Source: Pardosa pseudoannulata
Lineage: Eukaryota > Arthropoda > Arachnida > Araneae > Lycosidae
Assembly: GCA_032207245.1 (NCBI GenBank)
Contig: CM063500.1
Span: 31,916,290-31,980,289, forward strand
Reading direction: 5' to 3'
Length of the DNA: 64,000 bases
Below are positions 13,427 through 26,074 of this stretch, one piece after another. Made by a program: the position numbers and the translations under genes. Numbering within the stretch: position 1 is the stretch's first letter; each line of letters begins with the position of its first letter. Below the pieces are notes generated by a model. It saw only the letters and a program-made list of their open reading frames with translations. It made no database searches and was not told where the DNA came from.

Positions 13427-14095
13427 CACCATCCATCAAAAGTAATGCACTTTAATAATTTTTCTTCATTCTAAAATCTTCACAAATGTTAAATGTACTA
13501 TTTACTAGAGTATATGTCGATAAGGTAGTGTGTAAACATTAATGCCATCCTATACAGATGAGTTAGATTAAAAGTAATGAATGCATGTTCTCATTTTCGT
13601 TATTGCAATAGTAAATATATCAAACAAAAAACTTTTGTAGCTTGTGATCCCATTATGATCCCAACATGAAACTTTGAGGATTAATTAACAATAATATGAG
13701 CAATTTTTGAGATTTTTTTCAAAATTTTAAAAACTTGGCTTTTTGAGAAATTTAAATTTTAAATTTTAATTTAAATTTAAATTTTTAAAAAAATTTTCAA
13801 GTCATCATATGTTGTATATCATATGAAAGTCCATTAAAAAAGGTTTAAAATAACACCTTGCACATATCTCTAGCTTAATTAGGTGAGTAGCAAGTGTAAT
13901 TTAAAGGTATGCCGATAGTGTACTTTTTAGACAAATCTGGCAACTTTAAAGCCTTATAACTCCCAAACCAATTATTATTTGAACATAAGATTTGGGGATT
14001 TTCTTTATTACCATGAAGTCACTTACTATACCAAATTTAATCAAAATTGGAGGGGGTCAGGTAGAAACCTTGTGTTGATTTGGTATGGAATTACC
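13280..14095 (-). repeat. right terminal inverted repeat (~816 bp)
   Basis: Inverted copy of the left arm. It contains the 3' end of the transposase reading (about 13,290-13,426), so the left arm carries the same coding tail in reverse. CTAAA follows at 14,096-14,100. Confidence 0.9.
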
Positions 14096-16445
14096 CTAAA
14101 CCTAGTTAATACAAGTTTTTGAAAAGCGATTTATATTTGTAAAATAATTTTTCATATGTTTTACGTTCCTTGATATTTGTTAATTTCATATTAATCAAAA
14201 ATTTTATCTACAATAAAATATTTCAGTGTTTTAATTTTTTTAAAGTATGGTTAACTTTATAAATATAAAACAAAAGTAAAATATCTACATATAATATAAC
14301 AGAAGAAACCTTGTCCAATGCTTATTGTAATCATAAAATGTCATATATTGAATATATTTAGTTAAATTTACTAAGTTCCTTGAATTGTGTTTAAAGTATG
14401 ACAAACCTATAATACATGTTTTGTAAAATAATATTTCATATATTTAATGTTGATTGAAATTTGCTCATTTAATAAACTATTGTCCATTTCTTATTAATCA
14501 AAAACTTTTCTGTAATAAAGATATTTCAAAGTTTTATTTTTTAAACTAGGTTACAATAAATGTAAATAACTTTAAGATTATATCTACATATACCGTAACA
14601 GAAGAAAACATTGTTCATTTATTGTAATCATTTATAAAATCATCAAAAAAAAATTAAAAATTATCCAAAAATCTTTTGAATTTTAAATACAATATTGAAT
14701 ATATTTAGTAAAATATACTAAGTTCATTAAATGTTAAACTATTTGCAATAGTTAATAGAAATTTTTTTGTAAAATAATTTTTCATATTTTAATTTTAATT
14801 GATATTTGCTCATTAATAAACAATGTCGATTTCATATTGATCAAAAACTTTTATCAACAATAAAGATATGTGAGCTTTTAATTTTTTTTAAACTATGGTT
14901 AAAGTATAAATGTAAAATAAAATAAAATTATATCTACATATTATATAACAGAAGAAAATTTTGTTCAATGCTTTATTGTAATCAAATAAAAATTCAATAT
15001 ATCGAATATATTTTAGTTAAATATACTGGAAGTTCATTAAATTGTATTAAAGTATGTTCCACATAAAATACAAGTTTATAAACGTTTTTATAAAATTATT
15101 TTATATTTGTAAATATTTTTCATATGTTTTATTCTGATTGATATTTGCTCATTTAATAAATATTTCAATTTCATATTAATCAAAAACTTTTACGTACAAT
15201 AGAGATATTCAGTGTTTGATTTTTTTAAAGTATGGTTAAACTATAAATGTAAAAAAATACTAAATTGTATCTGCATATAATATAATAAGAAACCTTGTTT
15301 AGTGCTTTATTGAAATCATTAAAAATTCAAACTATTGAATATATTTAGAAAAATATACTGGGAAGTTCATTAATGTAAAAGTATGTGCTAAACCTAGTTA
15401 ATACAATTTTTTGAAAGTGATTTATATGTAAAATTATTTTTCATGTTTCCTTTATTTGCAAATTTAATAAACTATTGTTGATTTCATATTAATCAAAAAC
15501 TTTTATCTAATTAAAGATATGTCAGAGTTTTATTTTTTTTTTTAAATATGGTTAAACTATAAATGTAAAAAAAATTAAATTATATCTACATATAATATAA
15601 CTGAAGAAATCTTGTTCAATGCTTTATTGTAATCATTAAAAATTCAATATATTGAATATATTAAGTTAAATTTACTGGGAAGTTCATTGAATTCTGTTAA
15701 AGTATTTGCCGAACCTAGTTTATCTAAGTTTATTGTAAAATATTTTTTCATATATTTAATGTTGATTGAAATTTGCTCATTTAATAAACTATTGTCGATT
15801 TCTTATTAATCAAAAACTTTTATCTATAATAAAGATATTTCAAAGTTTTAACTTTTTAAAACTAAGGTTAAACAATAAATGTAAAAAACTTTAGGATTAT
15901 ATCTACATATACCGTAACAGAATAAACATTGTTCAGGGCTTTATTGTAATCATTTTAAAAAAATCATCAAAAAATATCAAAAAAATTCAAAAAATGATTT
16001 TGAATTTTTAAGATTTAATATATTGAATATATTTAGTAAAATATACTGGGAAGTTCATTAAATTGTATTAAAGTATTTGCCAAACCTAGTTAATACAAGT
16101 TTTTTGGAAAAAAAAAAAATTTCATATTTTTAATGTTGAATGAAATTTGCTCATTTAATAAACAATTGTCGATTTCATATTAATCAAAAACTTTTATCTA
16201 TAATACAGATATTTCATCATTTTAATTGTTTTAAATACGGTTAAATTATAAATGTAAAAAAAATTAAATTATAGCTACATATAATATAACAGAAGAAACC
16301 TTGTTCAGTGCTTTATTGTAATCATTAAAAATTCAAAATATTGAATACATTTAGTTAAATTTACTGGGAAGTTCATTGAATTGTGTTAAAGTATGTGCCA
16401 AACCTAGTTAATACAAGTTTTTTTGTAAAATTATTTATATTTTAG
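14096..16445. repeat. tandem satellite array, ~340-bp unit, right segment
   Basis: Continuation of the array after the transposon. The GCTTTATTGTAATCATT marker or a damaged form of it occurs near 14,320, 14,618, 14,970, 15,304, 15,621, 15,938 and 16,310. Units from about 14,100 to 15,500 carry many 1-10-base deletions compared with units elsewhere in the array. From about 15,540 onward the units return to normal quality. Confidence 0.93.
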
Positions 16446-17639
16446 CGTTTATAATATTCTACACCTAATTTTTTATCTCTTTTCTTTATAAAAAAATTGT
16501 TGTGGAAAATTCTTCCTATTAATATTTTATCGAAGTTTACAGATTCAATTTATTTTATATTTAATAAAAGGAATTAAAATTAATAATGACAAGATTATGT
16601 TTTAGAAAATTTTCACTCTGAAAACTTTTAACTTTCTTTTACTTAAAATTCATATATTTGATGGGAAAATAAATAGTAAAATTTTCTATTTCAACAACCT
16701 AAGACTGAAAACTGAGTCTTAATATGATTTATGCTTAAATTATTGTTTTATATAAAAGATATGGCAGTAATCATAAATTTATATTTAAGATCGACTGATC
16801 TAAATCTAATTAAATTTTAAATTAAAAATATAAAAATTTGCATGTGATTTTAAAAGCCTAGATTACTTTCACAGATTGCTTTAAAATGTGTTTAATATTT
16901 GTCTAGAAATAATAAATTAAATATCGGTAGAGATATGAAATTTCCCTTTTCTAATAAATGAATAATTTATGTAAAATTAAAATTACAGATACATGAAACT
17001 TAAAAGCGTAAAATAAAATGTAATTGAAAACGTTTGGTTGTTAAATTAAAAATTGTATATTAGAAGTTAAACAAAAAAAAATTCAAATTTGTTATTAATT
17101 TGTTAAAAATATGTAAAGTTATTTTTTTACTCTGGTATGATAAATAATGGTTTATAGATTGAAATTGGAATATTAAATTGTTTCAATCGTATTTTTAAAA
17201 AGAATTAATTGCATTAACTTAAATGCTCTCATTCACTATTATTATTTTAATAAAACTTTACTATTTAAGATCCTCGTGTTTTACGAAAATTAATTTTGTT
17301 AATATATTTTTTACTAAATCAGATTAAAGATCAAAGCGAAATTGATGTAATTACATGAATAATTGCATATTACTATTTTTAATATTTTCGGCAATCATAA
17401 TGCACTTTATACAAGGAATTCATTTTGTTTCTTCAGATAATTAGAATTATCAGAATTAACTTTATGAGAGATTATGTCAGCAATATTATCCCTACCATAA
17501 TTTTAAGGCATGAATACACATCTCATACAATGAAACTTTAATAGTGAAAAACTATTTTATTTTTCACATTCATATCACCATGTTTTACATTCTTAATATA
17601 GTGCCAATATTTTATATTATAACGATTATTCAGAAATGT
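16446..17639. other. AT-rich non-repetitive sequence, nothing recognised
   Basis: About 1.2 kb with no tandem structure, no match to the other families and no long open frame on either strand. Confidence 0.45.
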
Positions 17640-18001
17640 AAGATCCTGTTTGCAAAAATATAAAATATTTATATTATAAATATATTATTTTAAATATATA
17701 AATATTATATTTATAATATATATATATATATGTTAAATATATTATGTTAAAAAATTATATTTTTTTAAATATATAAATTTTTATATATAAATAATATATA
17801 TTATATAAATAATAAATTATATATAAAATAATATATATATCTATAATATATATATATATATATAAAGAATTTTATATATATAAATATTTATATAAATATA
17901 TATAAAATATATATATATATAATATAAAAAATATATATATATAATTATTAATATAAAAATATAGTAAATAATATATTTAAATTAAAATTTTATATATTAT
18001 A

Positions 18002-18032
<31 letters not shown>

Positions 18033-18410
18033 TAAAGTTTTTTATTTTTGTATAAAATTTTTTTTATATATATAAATACAATATTATCTTATATATAAAA
18101 AATAATATATATATAAAAATATATAAATTTTTATACAAATATTCTAAATATAATATAATATAAAATTTATATAAATTAATTTTTTTTTTATATATATAAA
18201 TATATAAATATATATATATATAATTTTTATATATATTATATATAAATATAAATATATATAATTATTTTTAATAATATACAAATATATACATTTTACAATA
18301 TATTTTATATATATATTAATATTTTATATATATAAATATATAAAATATATATTAAATATAAATTTTTAAATTTTTATAAATATATATACCTAAACATATA
18401 TATATTTTTT
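17640..18410. repeat. TA-rich low-complexity tract
   Basis: About 770 bases made almost only of A and T, mostly TATA and TAAATATA with poly-T and poly-A slips. Very few G or C residues. Confidence 0.9.
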
Positions 18411-19385
18411 TTTCTCAGCATAACTAAAATCTATTAAATTATAAAATAAAAATTTATTGCTAAATAAATTTATATATGATTTTATTTAAAATTCAATTAA
18501 AAGAAATTAACTCATAAAATAATATTAAAAAAAGAGACTCATAATAGTATAAAAATTCTTATTTATTTCATTTTCTCAAAAATTTTAGTCTAAAAAATGC
18601 TTATATAAAAATGAAAGAAACTGTATTTTTAAATAAATGTATGATAGCTTTATAAAATTTTACAGGAGATATTAAAGAGTACGAGAAATTTTATTTTCAT
18701 CTGTTATATTAAAAACATTATTGTAATAAGACTTATTTTATATTAAGTGCATTTTAATAAAACGTATTTGAGTCAAAGAGATTTCATATTTAAACACATA
18801 AATTTAAAGCAAAATTACCAGCGAAATTAATTAAAATAAATCCTATCTTAATTTTCATAATTCATCCAAAAAATATAGAAAACAAGAAAAATATTTTACT
18901 TACATTCGAAGTTATAACTAATCAATTTTCATAGTAGTTAAGGATATCAAGATTAATGTAAATATCATTCTAGAATAAAACATTAAGAATAAATTCCATG
19001 CATTTTATTTCTTGTCATCTTTAATTTTACATTTAACTGTAAAATATTTTCAATTACAAATTATTTAATGTAATTACGTTTAAATATACTCGTAAAGAAA
19101 TTTTGTGAATATTCAAAAAATGTTAATAAAATTAACTTTTCTTTCTTATTTTTTTCTTGATTATTTAAATTAACAAGTAATTTGAAAATGATTTTAAAAA
19201 ATATAATGAACAACAATCTAATTTCGTGCATATTTTAAATCTAAATTTCTAATTAAACATATAAATTAATGGAACATTATATGTAATATTGCTATATTAA
19301 TCTTATAAAATATTTTCATATTTCATTAAATAAGATATAAATCAAGATTTTTCTTGTTCTGCACCTCATCATAATTCTAATATAT
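18411..19385. other. AT-rich sequence, nothing recognised
   Basis: Low-GC spacer with short A and T runs. No gene, RNA or repeat family identified. Confidence 0.4.
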
Positions 19386-19970
19386 CATACTTTCCTTATT
19401 GTTTATATGTTTATGTATTTCGTTTCATCTCTATATATATACATACATAAATATAAATCTGTCCGTGTTTGTGTACAAAACATAATATTTGTAATGTTAA
19501 ATTATTTAACTTTAATATCTCAAAAACCTCCTCTTTATTCTAATTCCTTAAAATCTTTTCCGACCTCTAAATGTCTTAACAAAGAGTGTCTTCGACTTAA
19601 ATTATTTCAATGCATTGCCAAAGATTTCTCTCCTATAGATGTAAATTGTCTATCTATTAACATGTTTTTAACTGTTGCCGATAAATGTCTCCTCGTGTTT
19701 TCCTGACCTTAAACAGTTTAATTCGCTGACTAAGATTTTTTTTTTTGTCTTATTCTTTGCTAAAATTCTGCGTCTTCGTTCTTGTGCATATCTGTTAGAG
19801 CAGAGTGACTTTTATGTCTTTCTCTTGTCTGTCTTGACTAGTAAAGATGTCCGTTTCAGCAGCACTAAAATAATGTTTTAATTGCACTTGTGTGATCGTC
19901 AATGACGTCTGACAGCATTTTTATTAATGCTAGATGTTTAGGTTTATCCTTCCCAGTAGCCAGGGCAAGT
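19386..19970 (+). other. higher-GC island with two short overlapping frames, unrecognised
   Basis: This segment is richer in C and G than its surroundings and holds two partly overlapping plus-strand frames (19,407-19,706 and 19,675-19,881). Neither translation has a motif I recognise. The first begins in TA-rich DNA and its start is doubtful. It could be the remnant of an exon or of a mobile element. I see no terminal repeats or target duplications. Confidence 0.25.
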
Positions 19971-20013
19971 AAAAAAAATAAGGGCTACATAATAATTGTG
20001 AGTAGAGCAAATA

Positions 20014-20015
20014 AT

Positions 20016-20106
<91 letters not shown>

Positions 20107-20112
20107 CAATAT

Positions 20113-20148
<36 letters not shown>

Positions 20149-20252
20149 AATATATAATAATATATATACATACATTATAGAAAAAAACATATAAAATATA
20201 TATATATATATTTATATAATATATATATATATATATATAAATATATATATAT

Positions 20253-20343
<91 letters not shown>

Positions 20344-20590
20344 CATATATATTATACATATATATATATACATATATATACATATATATATAAATATATA
20401 TTTACATATATATATATACATATATATATACATATATATATACAATATATTACATATATTACATATAATATATATACTTATATATATTACAATATATTAT
20501 ATAAAACATATATTTCTATATCTATTATATAATATATATATATAATATATATATAAATATAATATTATATATATAAATATATAAATATAA
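20014..20590. repeat. long TA-rich microsatellite with ACATATATAT variants
   Basis: About 575 bases of TA repeat with A/T slips. The region from about 20,355 to 20,460 is a variant built on ACATATATAT and TTACATATA. All Ile-Tyr reading frames over this tract are artefacts of the repeat. Confidence 0.95.
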
Positions 20591-21599
20591 AATATTCCCA
20601 GTTTCATTATAAGCCAGCGTTTTATTCTATAGTTACGTAAATATATAGGATAAAGATATAAGTAATTAATGTCACACACACTTTAAACTGAAATTTAATT
20701 GTGTTAAGATTAAATCTATTTAATAAATAAAACAATAATTTATAGTTACAAATTATTGAAGAACAGTATTCTCAGCGTACTTATTAGACATCTTAATTTG
20801 TAAGGATAAAACGAATAATTTTTTAATTTACCGAAAAACTCAAATTGGAGTTATCTCAATAACTTTTTATTTCTGTTTTTAAATATAAAATAAATTGAAT
20901 TTGGAAGCTGCAATAAAAAAAGAAAGTACGTTGAATACTTTCTTCGAAATTATCTAAATTATTTTAGAATGCATATTATGAAAAAATTTATTTATTTAAA
21001 AATCAAAATAATAATATGTAGTGGGAGACTATTGAATAAACTTTATTGTTTATATACTTATTAGACAAATTTTTCTAAGAGTAAAGTTAAATAATTAAAT
21101 TTCAATTTATTACAAATTATATTCAAAGTGAGATCATATCACTGTCTATTTCATTTCGACAGACATAAAACAAATATTTAAATATGTAAGCTGAAAAAAT
21201 AAAGGTTATTGAGTATTATTGTTTATTGAGAATTTGTTTTTGAAATGGCTTGAGTTGATCATAGAAATCTTTATGTTTACGTTACACCCACACACAAAAT
21301 ATGTATATATATATGTGTATATAAAATATAATTAATGATCAAATTCTATTAAGAAAAAAATCATTATTAGTGTTCATATTTGACGTATATCGTTTTAAAA
21401 TGTATTTGGAATTGAAGGTATTTATGTACTGTATGGAGAATTTATTCAGTAACAAATAAAGCACAAATAGAATTTTTCTTTCGTAGTAGATTTTTTAAAT
21501 TGCTTAACTTATCCATAAAATATGACTTTGGAAATTTTGGAATTCCTAAAGGTTGAAAGGATATTTTGAATATCACTAATTTTTCCAAATGGGAAATGC
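20591..21599. other. AT-rich sequence, nothing recognised
   Basis: About 1 kb with no supported gene or repeat. A short GTATATATATATGTGTATA motif lies near 21,300. Confidence 0.4.
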
Positions 21600-21692
21600 T
21601 AGACGGGGTAGCTCAGTCGTCAAAGGCAAAGTTCTCGTAACTGGAGAGTTGCAGGTTCGGTGGCCAAGCCGGCTTTAGATCACCCTTGTACT
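21600..21692 (+). mobile_element. SINE-B, 5' part with tRNA-like head
   Basis: Starts with a tRNA-like segment: GGGGTAGCTCAGTCG resembles an A box and GTTGCAGGTTCGGTGG resembles a B box. This fits a tRNA-derived RNA polymerase III promoter. The sequence continues as AGATCACCCTTGTACT and is then cut by a piggyBac-type element. The rest of the SINE resumes at 22,554. A second copy of the family lies at 30,228-30,455 on the minus strand. Confidence 0.75.
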
Positions 21693-21696
21693 TTAA

Positions 21697-22549
21697 CCCA
21701 TATTGTACCACACCAACTAAATATTTCTGTAAATTATTAAAACTTAATCCATATCATTAATATGGTGTAACTAAGTATATAAAACCAAAATTTTGAAAAA
21801 ATATTTTTAATTTTTTATGTAATTGGCTGTCTTATAAATAGGACAACAGTCAATTACACTACTAAAACTTAACAAATATCACTTGCATTGAATTAGGCTG
21901 ATTCATAGATGAAATTTGGGAAAACAGTCAAAACAAAGTCCAACATTACATTTTAAGCATACTGTTGTAGGTTTTCTCTTGCAGTTATTGAACTGGCAGT
22001 ATGAGAGTAAGTTTATCGTGCAAAAAATCTCCAGTTTTCTGAATAGAATAGACATCTATTTACCCCTTGTTGTGTCCAGGTGTGTGAACAGGTGTTTGAA
22101 CTGGTTTTCATTGAAAGATAAGAAAAAATGTTCGCTATCAATGCAATATCGAATTCATAGAAAAATAATCAGGATTAGACCGTCGTCTTAATTTTAGGGC
22201 ACCTTTTTTATACTTACAAAATACACATGTAAAATATATTTTTCAACAAAAACTTTCAGCTACATTATTAGCTCTGTTTTTAAACTAAAAGTAACCTCCG
22301 CAATGCTTAAATAATAATAATAATAATAAATATAAAATTAAAGATTAAAAAACGACAATTTTTTAGAGGTTTCTGAAAATAAATTTTACAATGCAATATA
22401 ATTTGATTTCTCAGTTTTTTTGTTACTATGTTAAAGTTTGTCTATTTTAAAGGTGTTAAAATAAAATCCACTCAGAAAATATTTATAACTTTATTATTAA
22501 ATGAAATTTTATTTGCTGTCCTGTTTATAGGACAGCTTTACAATATGGG
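21697..22549 (-). mobile_element. internally deleted piggyBac-type element inserted in SINE-B
   Basis: 853 bp flanked on both sides by TTAA (21,693-21,696 and 22,550-22,553), the hallmark target duplication of the piggyBac superfamily. Both ends begin CCCATATTGTA. The outer ~250 bp at the low-coordinate end are the reverse complement of the right end of the element at 61-62 kb (62,180-62,443), so the two are one family. Both ends carry a subterminal hairpin based on GTCCTATTTATAGGAC or variants. It keeps only the tail of the transposase gene. Confidence 0.92.
21903..22195 (-). pseudogene. piggyBac transposase C-terminal fragment
   Basis: On the minus strand the last codons read NCKRKPTTVCLKCNVGLC followed by FDCFPKFHL and a stop at 21,903-21,905. 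The spaced cysteines match the C-terminal Cys-rich domain typical of piggyBac transposases, which binds the transposon ends and chromatin. Upstream coding sequence is frameshifted and decayed within a few tens of codons, and the catalytic domain is absent. A plus-strand open frame over the same bases (21,916-22,191) is a shadow. Confidence 0.75.
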
Positions 22550-22553
22550 TTAA

Positions 22554-22790
22554 AGGTGATTGGGGAACGTAAAATATGTTCGTGGTGTCAATGTCCTCCA
22601 AGTTTTCGACCAATACATCTGGGGGTGGTAGGCTAAGGCTATGGCCTTCTGCTCTGTCCCTGCTTCAAAAATATGTGACCAACTTGAGCATAAGTCACTC
22701 CTATAGTGCTCGTTAAAAACGAAAGGCGCACCCCTTGGCCTTAATTCGAGTAGACTCTAGCTCATTTGTGCTCGTTTTGACTAAAATGCA
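22554..22790 (+). mobile_element. SINE-B, 3' part after the piggyBac insertion
   Basis: Resumes the SINE directly after the TTAA. The block CAATGTCCTCCAAGTT and the later GGGGTGG motif match the minus-strand copy at 30.2-30.5 kb. That copy reads continuously through the site where this one is interrupted. The 3' end is approximate. A GC-richer tail (GGCGCACCCCTTGGCC) may belong to it. Confidence 0.7.
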
Positions 22791-22964
22791 TGTCACTAAC
22801 AATAAGAGTAAATGCATTAGATAATTCTATTTAAAATGTATAACCTTATAATGATCATGAAGGTATGAAATAATAATAAATATGTTATTTTTCATGAACG
22901 ATCATTTTCCATGCATTAGACGATCCAAAAAGCTGAAAAACTGCTAATTGTGATAGATTGTTTT

Positions 22965-24000
22965 TCGCGCCAGTGTACTTGGTTATCGAAATCCACCCTT
23001 AACTTTGCTGAAACTAGCCATTTCAAAATTGTTTCAAGCAGTAAGTATTATTCTCATTAGCCCTTATGTAATGTAAACATATACCATAGAAATAATCTAT
23101 AATATATTTTCTGCCAATGATCTCGAGTTCAACTTCTACTCTTAACTTCGATGAATTAAGACGTTGATTAAAAGTTTTAAGGAATTGGTTCCATTCCCAT
23201 TAGTTCTCTTGTAACGAAAACGTATACCGTAGTAATGGAACCTAATTTGTCTGTTACCAGTGTCTGTTAAAACATTTGTCTGTTACCAGAGATAAAAAAA
23301 TTCTCTTTTCTGCCAATGTTCTAGATTTCACCTTCTACTTTCAACTTTGATGAATATAGCCATTGAGAAAGAATACCCATTAGCTCTCGTGTAACTAAAA
23401 CGTATACCGTAGCAATTTAAACTAATTTGTCTTTTACCAGTGTACTCGGGTTCAAATTCCAACTTTTAAGATTGATACACGAAGTCATTCAGAAACATAT
23501 TTTGAACAGTATATTCTATTCCCATTAGCCCTCTTGTATACCGTAGTGATCCAAAATAATCTGTTTGGTTTTCGGTGTTGTTGGATTCAAATCCCACTCA
23601 ATTAGGATGAACGTATCCATTCAGAAACGGTTTCAAATAAACAGTCAAATTTTCATTAGCTCTTGTGTATTAAAACTATATACCATAAAGACCCAAAATA
23701 ACATATTTAGTGCCAGTGTTTTTAGATTGAAATTCCATTCTTAACATTGATGATCGTAGCAATTCAGAAGAAAGTTTTAAAGTGTAGGTTCTATTATTAG
23801 CCTTCTTGTAATGAAGACCTATACCATAGCAATCTAAAACAACACTTTAGATCACCGTACTCTTTGCTTCTAATTGCACTCTTAAAATTATTGAATCAAC
23901 CCTTACAAAAACAGTATTAAGGAGCATATTTTGTACTCTTTACCCCTAGCGGAAACTGAAAACATATACCGTAGCTTTCAAACATACACAAAATTTATGG
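22965..24000 (+). repeat. tandem array of ~145-bp units related to the SINE-A tail
   Basis: About seven diverged units, marked by a CATTAGC-like block near 23,055, 23,198, 23,378, 23,523, 23,654, 23,795 and 23,944 (spacing 131-180 bp). Each unit has a GGTTCAAATCCCAC-like stretch, a CATTCAGAAACGG-like stretch and a TATACCGTAGCAAT-like stretch in order. The same order occurs in the body of SINE-A (GAATCCCGCTAC, TCGAAATCGGCTTTAAA, TAGACCGTAGCGCT). The array therefore looks like an old tandem amplification of a SINE-A body, or of its source. Confidence 0.75.
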
Positions 24001-25720
24001 TACCCAGTAAATATATCTTTATTTAATATTATATTCAATACTAGATTACGAAAGTAAATTATGTAATAATCAGCTTGAGTTTACAATATATCTGATGCGA
24101 CTTTTATATAGATAGTTGCAAAAAACAACGAAGATGTTATTTTCATTTCGATAGACAGTGTACTTTTCAGTCTATTATTTTCGTTTGTTTTTAATTTTTG
24201 GCATTAGATATACATTGATACAAACGTGGTTATTTAGTGAAAATGTTAATTGCTTTAATAAATGTTATTAAATATTTATTTAATAATTAACTTTATTAAG
24301 AATGCTCTTAGGGAATTCCTAAAAACCAAAATATTTTGTCTTTTTTTTTCAGAATAAATTTTAGACATTAAGTAAAATGTTTTTTTTCTGTCACAATGCA
24401 ACTTTCTTTCAAACGTCACATACTGCACAAATATGATGTCAACTTTATTAAGATCATTATCTTTACCGTAAGACAAAGTTACCTCCATTACAACTTCAAC
24501 TCACCTTGGAATTATCGTTAAAGTTTATGGTGATCTAAATATCAAGTATATTTGGTACCATTAATAGGTACTTCACATTGATATTCGAATTAAGTTTTCA
24601 TTAAAGTCCTTAATCGAGGTATATGGTCGATGGAAAAAAATAGTGTAACAATCAGTGATGCTTCTATTGAAAAATATTTTCGTAAATATTCGATGCATTT
24701 TTATAGTACTGTAGTTGTAACAAAATTTACATTTTATTTATGTATATAACTGATAATTTGTCTCATCACAAAGGGGAGAGAAGTTGTCGTCAGTAAAAAT
24801 GTAGCCGCGGAAATGAACAAAGTGATTTTTGAATGAAGTGGAAAATAGTTTATTTATGCACGATCTTTTGCCTTGAAACCCGTATAATTGAATTTACATT
24901 TGTATGAATCATCGAATCAAAATTCTAAATCGAAATCACGAACTGATGCCGGTGACTAAGTTTAACGGCTACTAGTTATGTAAAGCATTTATATTACCCT
25001 ATTTTTGTTGTTTCCATGGTAGCCAAATTAAAAAAAAAAAAGAAGAAATGTAGACACCAGGTTTACCAGAAAAGGATAGAATTGGCTGAAAATTATAAGA
25101 TAGGCATAATTACTTTGGTTAATATTTTAGGTAAAACATTTAATTTTATGTTCAATGGTAAGTAGGATAATTTGTAGTAATTAATGTCCAACAGCAAAAT
25201 TATAAAAAATAATGCATTAATACATAAAAATGTACAACCTGTTAATATTTAGAGTATGCAGGAAATGCTCAAAATATCCCATTTTTCTTCATTAATGAAC
25301 AAATAAAATATTTAAAATTTATTATGCATATAATTCTTAACATATTATACTTATTATTCAAAGAAACAAATTAAAGATTATTAAATATAAAACATTTATA
25401 ACGTTATGCAAATTAGTAACATTATAATTTATTCAAATGTATTTTGAAACATATTAAATATAGAACATGAGTTAATTATAAAAGTTATTTGTTTTCTAAA
25501 TTTAGAAATTCTAGCTGCGGTTATTTGATATTATTTTGTCACGTAATTTCATTCCGTTTCTGTGAAACAACAATTTATGATGCCTTTGGTTTCCAATTTT
25601 GTTCTAGGTCCTAATTTAGATTTCAATGCAGATTATTCTAATCTTTATGGGGTTTTTGAAACACGCAACACCGCTTTAATTAGTCTTTAGACAAACATGA
25701 AATGAAAAGGAAACTATTAA
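24001..25720. other. AT-rich non-repetitive sequence, nothing recognised
   Basis: About 1.7 kb without tandem structure. Only short frames occur, and none has a recognisable motif. Confidence 0.4.
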
Positions 25721-25721
25721 T

Positions 25722-25816
25722 ATATAATAAATATATATTATATATATATATTATATAATATATTTATATAAAATATTATATATATATATATATAAATATA
25801 TATATATATTTATAAA
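25722..25816. repeat. TA-rich microsatellite
   Basis: Roughly 95 bases of TA with A/T slips. Confidence 0.85.
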
Positions 25817-26074
25817 TGAAGAATAATTGCTACAATTATTACAGTATAAGATTATACTTGTATTCAAAAGTATCATTAAAAGAGGTAACAATAATATCAA
25901 TAAACAATATAATACCTGTCATCATAAAAAAAGCTTACGGAAGAAAATAAAGAAATCCATACTCCTTTACTTAAGTTTATTTTTATTCCTTTATTTAAAA
26001 TGTTAAAACATCCATTACACAGAGATCTGGGAATTGCATATGATATATGTATATATACATACATACATATATAT

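Larger units (their letters stand above)
11190..14095. mobile_element. DNA transposon with ~820-bp terminal inverted repeats
   Basis: A 2.9-kb insertion interrupts the ~340-bp satellite. Its two ends are inverted copies of each other: 11,190 to about 12,011 on the left and about 13,280 to 14,095 on the right. The outermost bases are similar (GTTATTCCAT against GGTAATTCCAT) and an identical CTAAA flanks both sides. The central part encodes a broken protein with conserved motifs of a DDE-like transposase. The superfamily is not one I can name with confidence. The arms still agree closely, so insertion was recent compared with divergence among the satellite units, while the coding region is already disrupted. 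Confidence 0.85.

Noticed and set aside
5091..16445. Regularly spaced repeats considered as a CRISPR array
   Set aside because: Units are contiguous diverged ~340-bp monomers with no unique spacers, and the DNA is eukaryotic.
20036..20445. Several overlapping frames rich in Ile-Tyr repeats on both strands
   Set aside because: Direct translation of the TA microsatellite. The same applies to frames at 1059-1271, 2294-2512, 19,902-20,190, 26,669-27,213 and 31,307-31,570.
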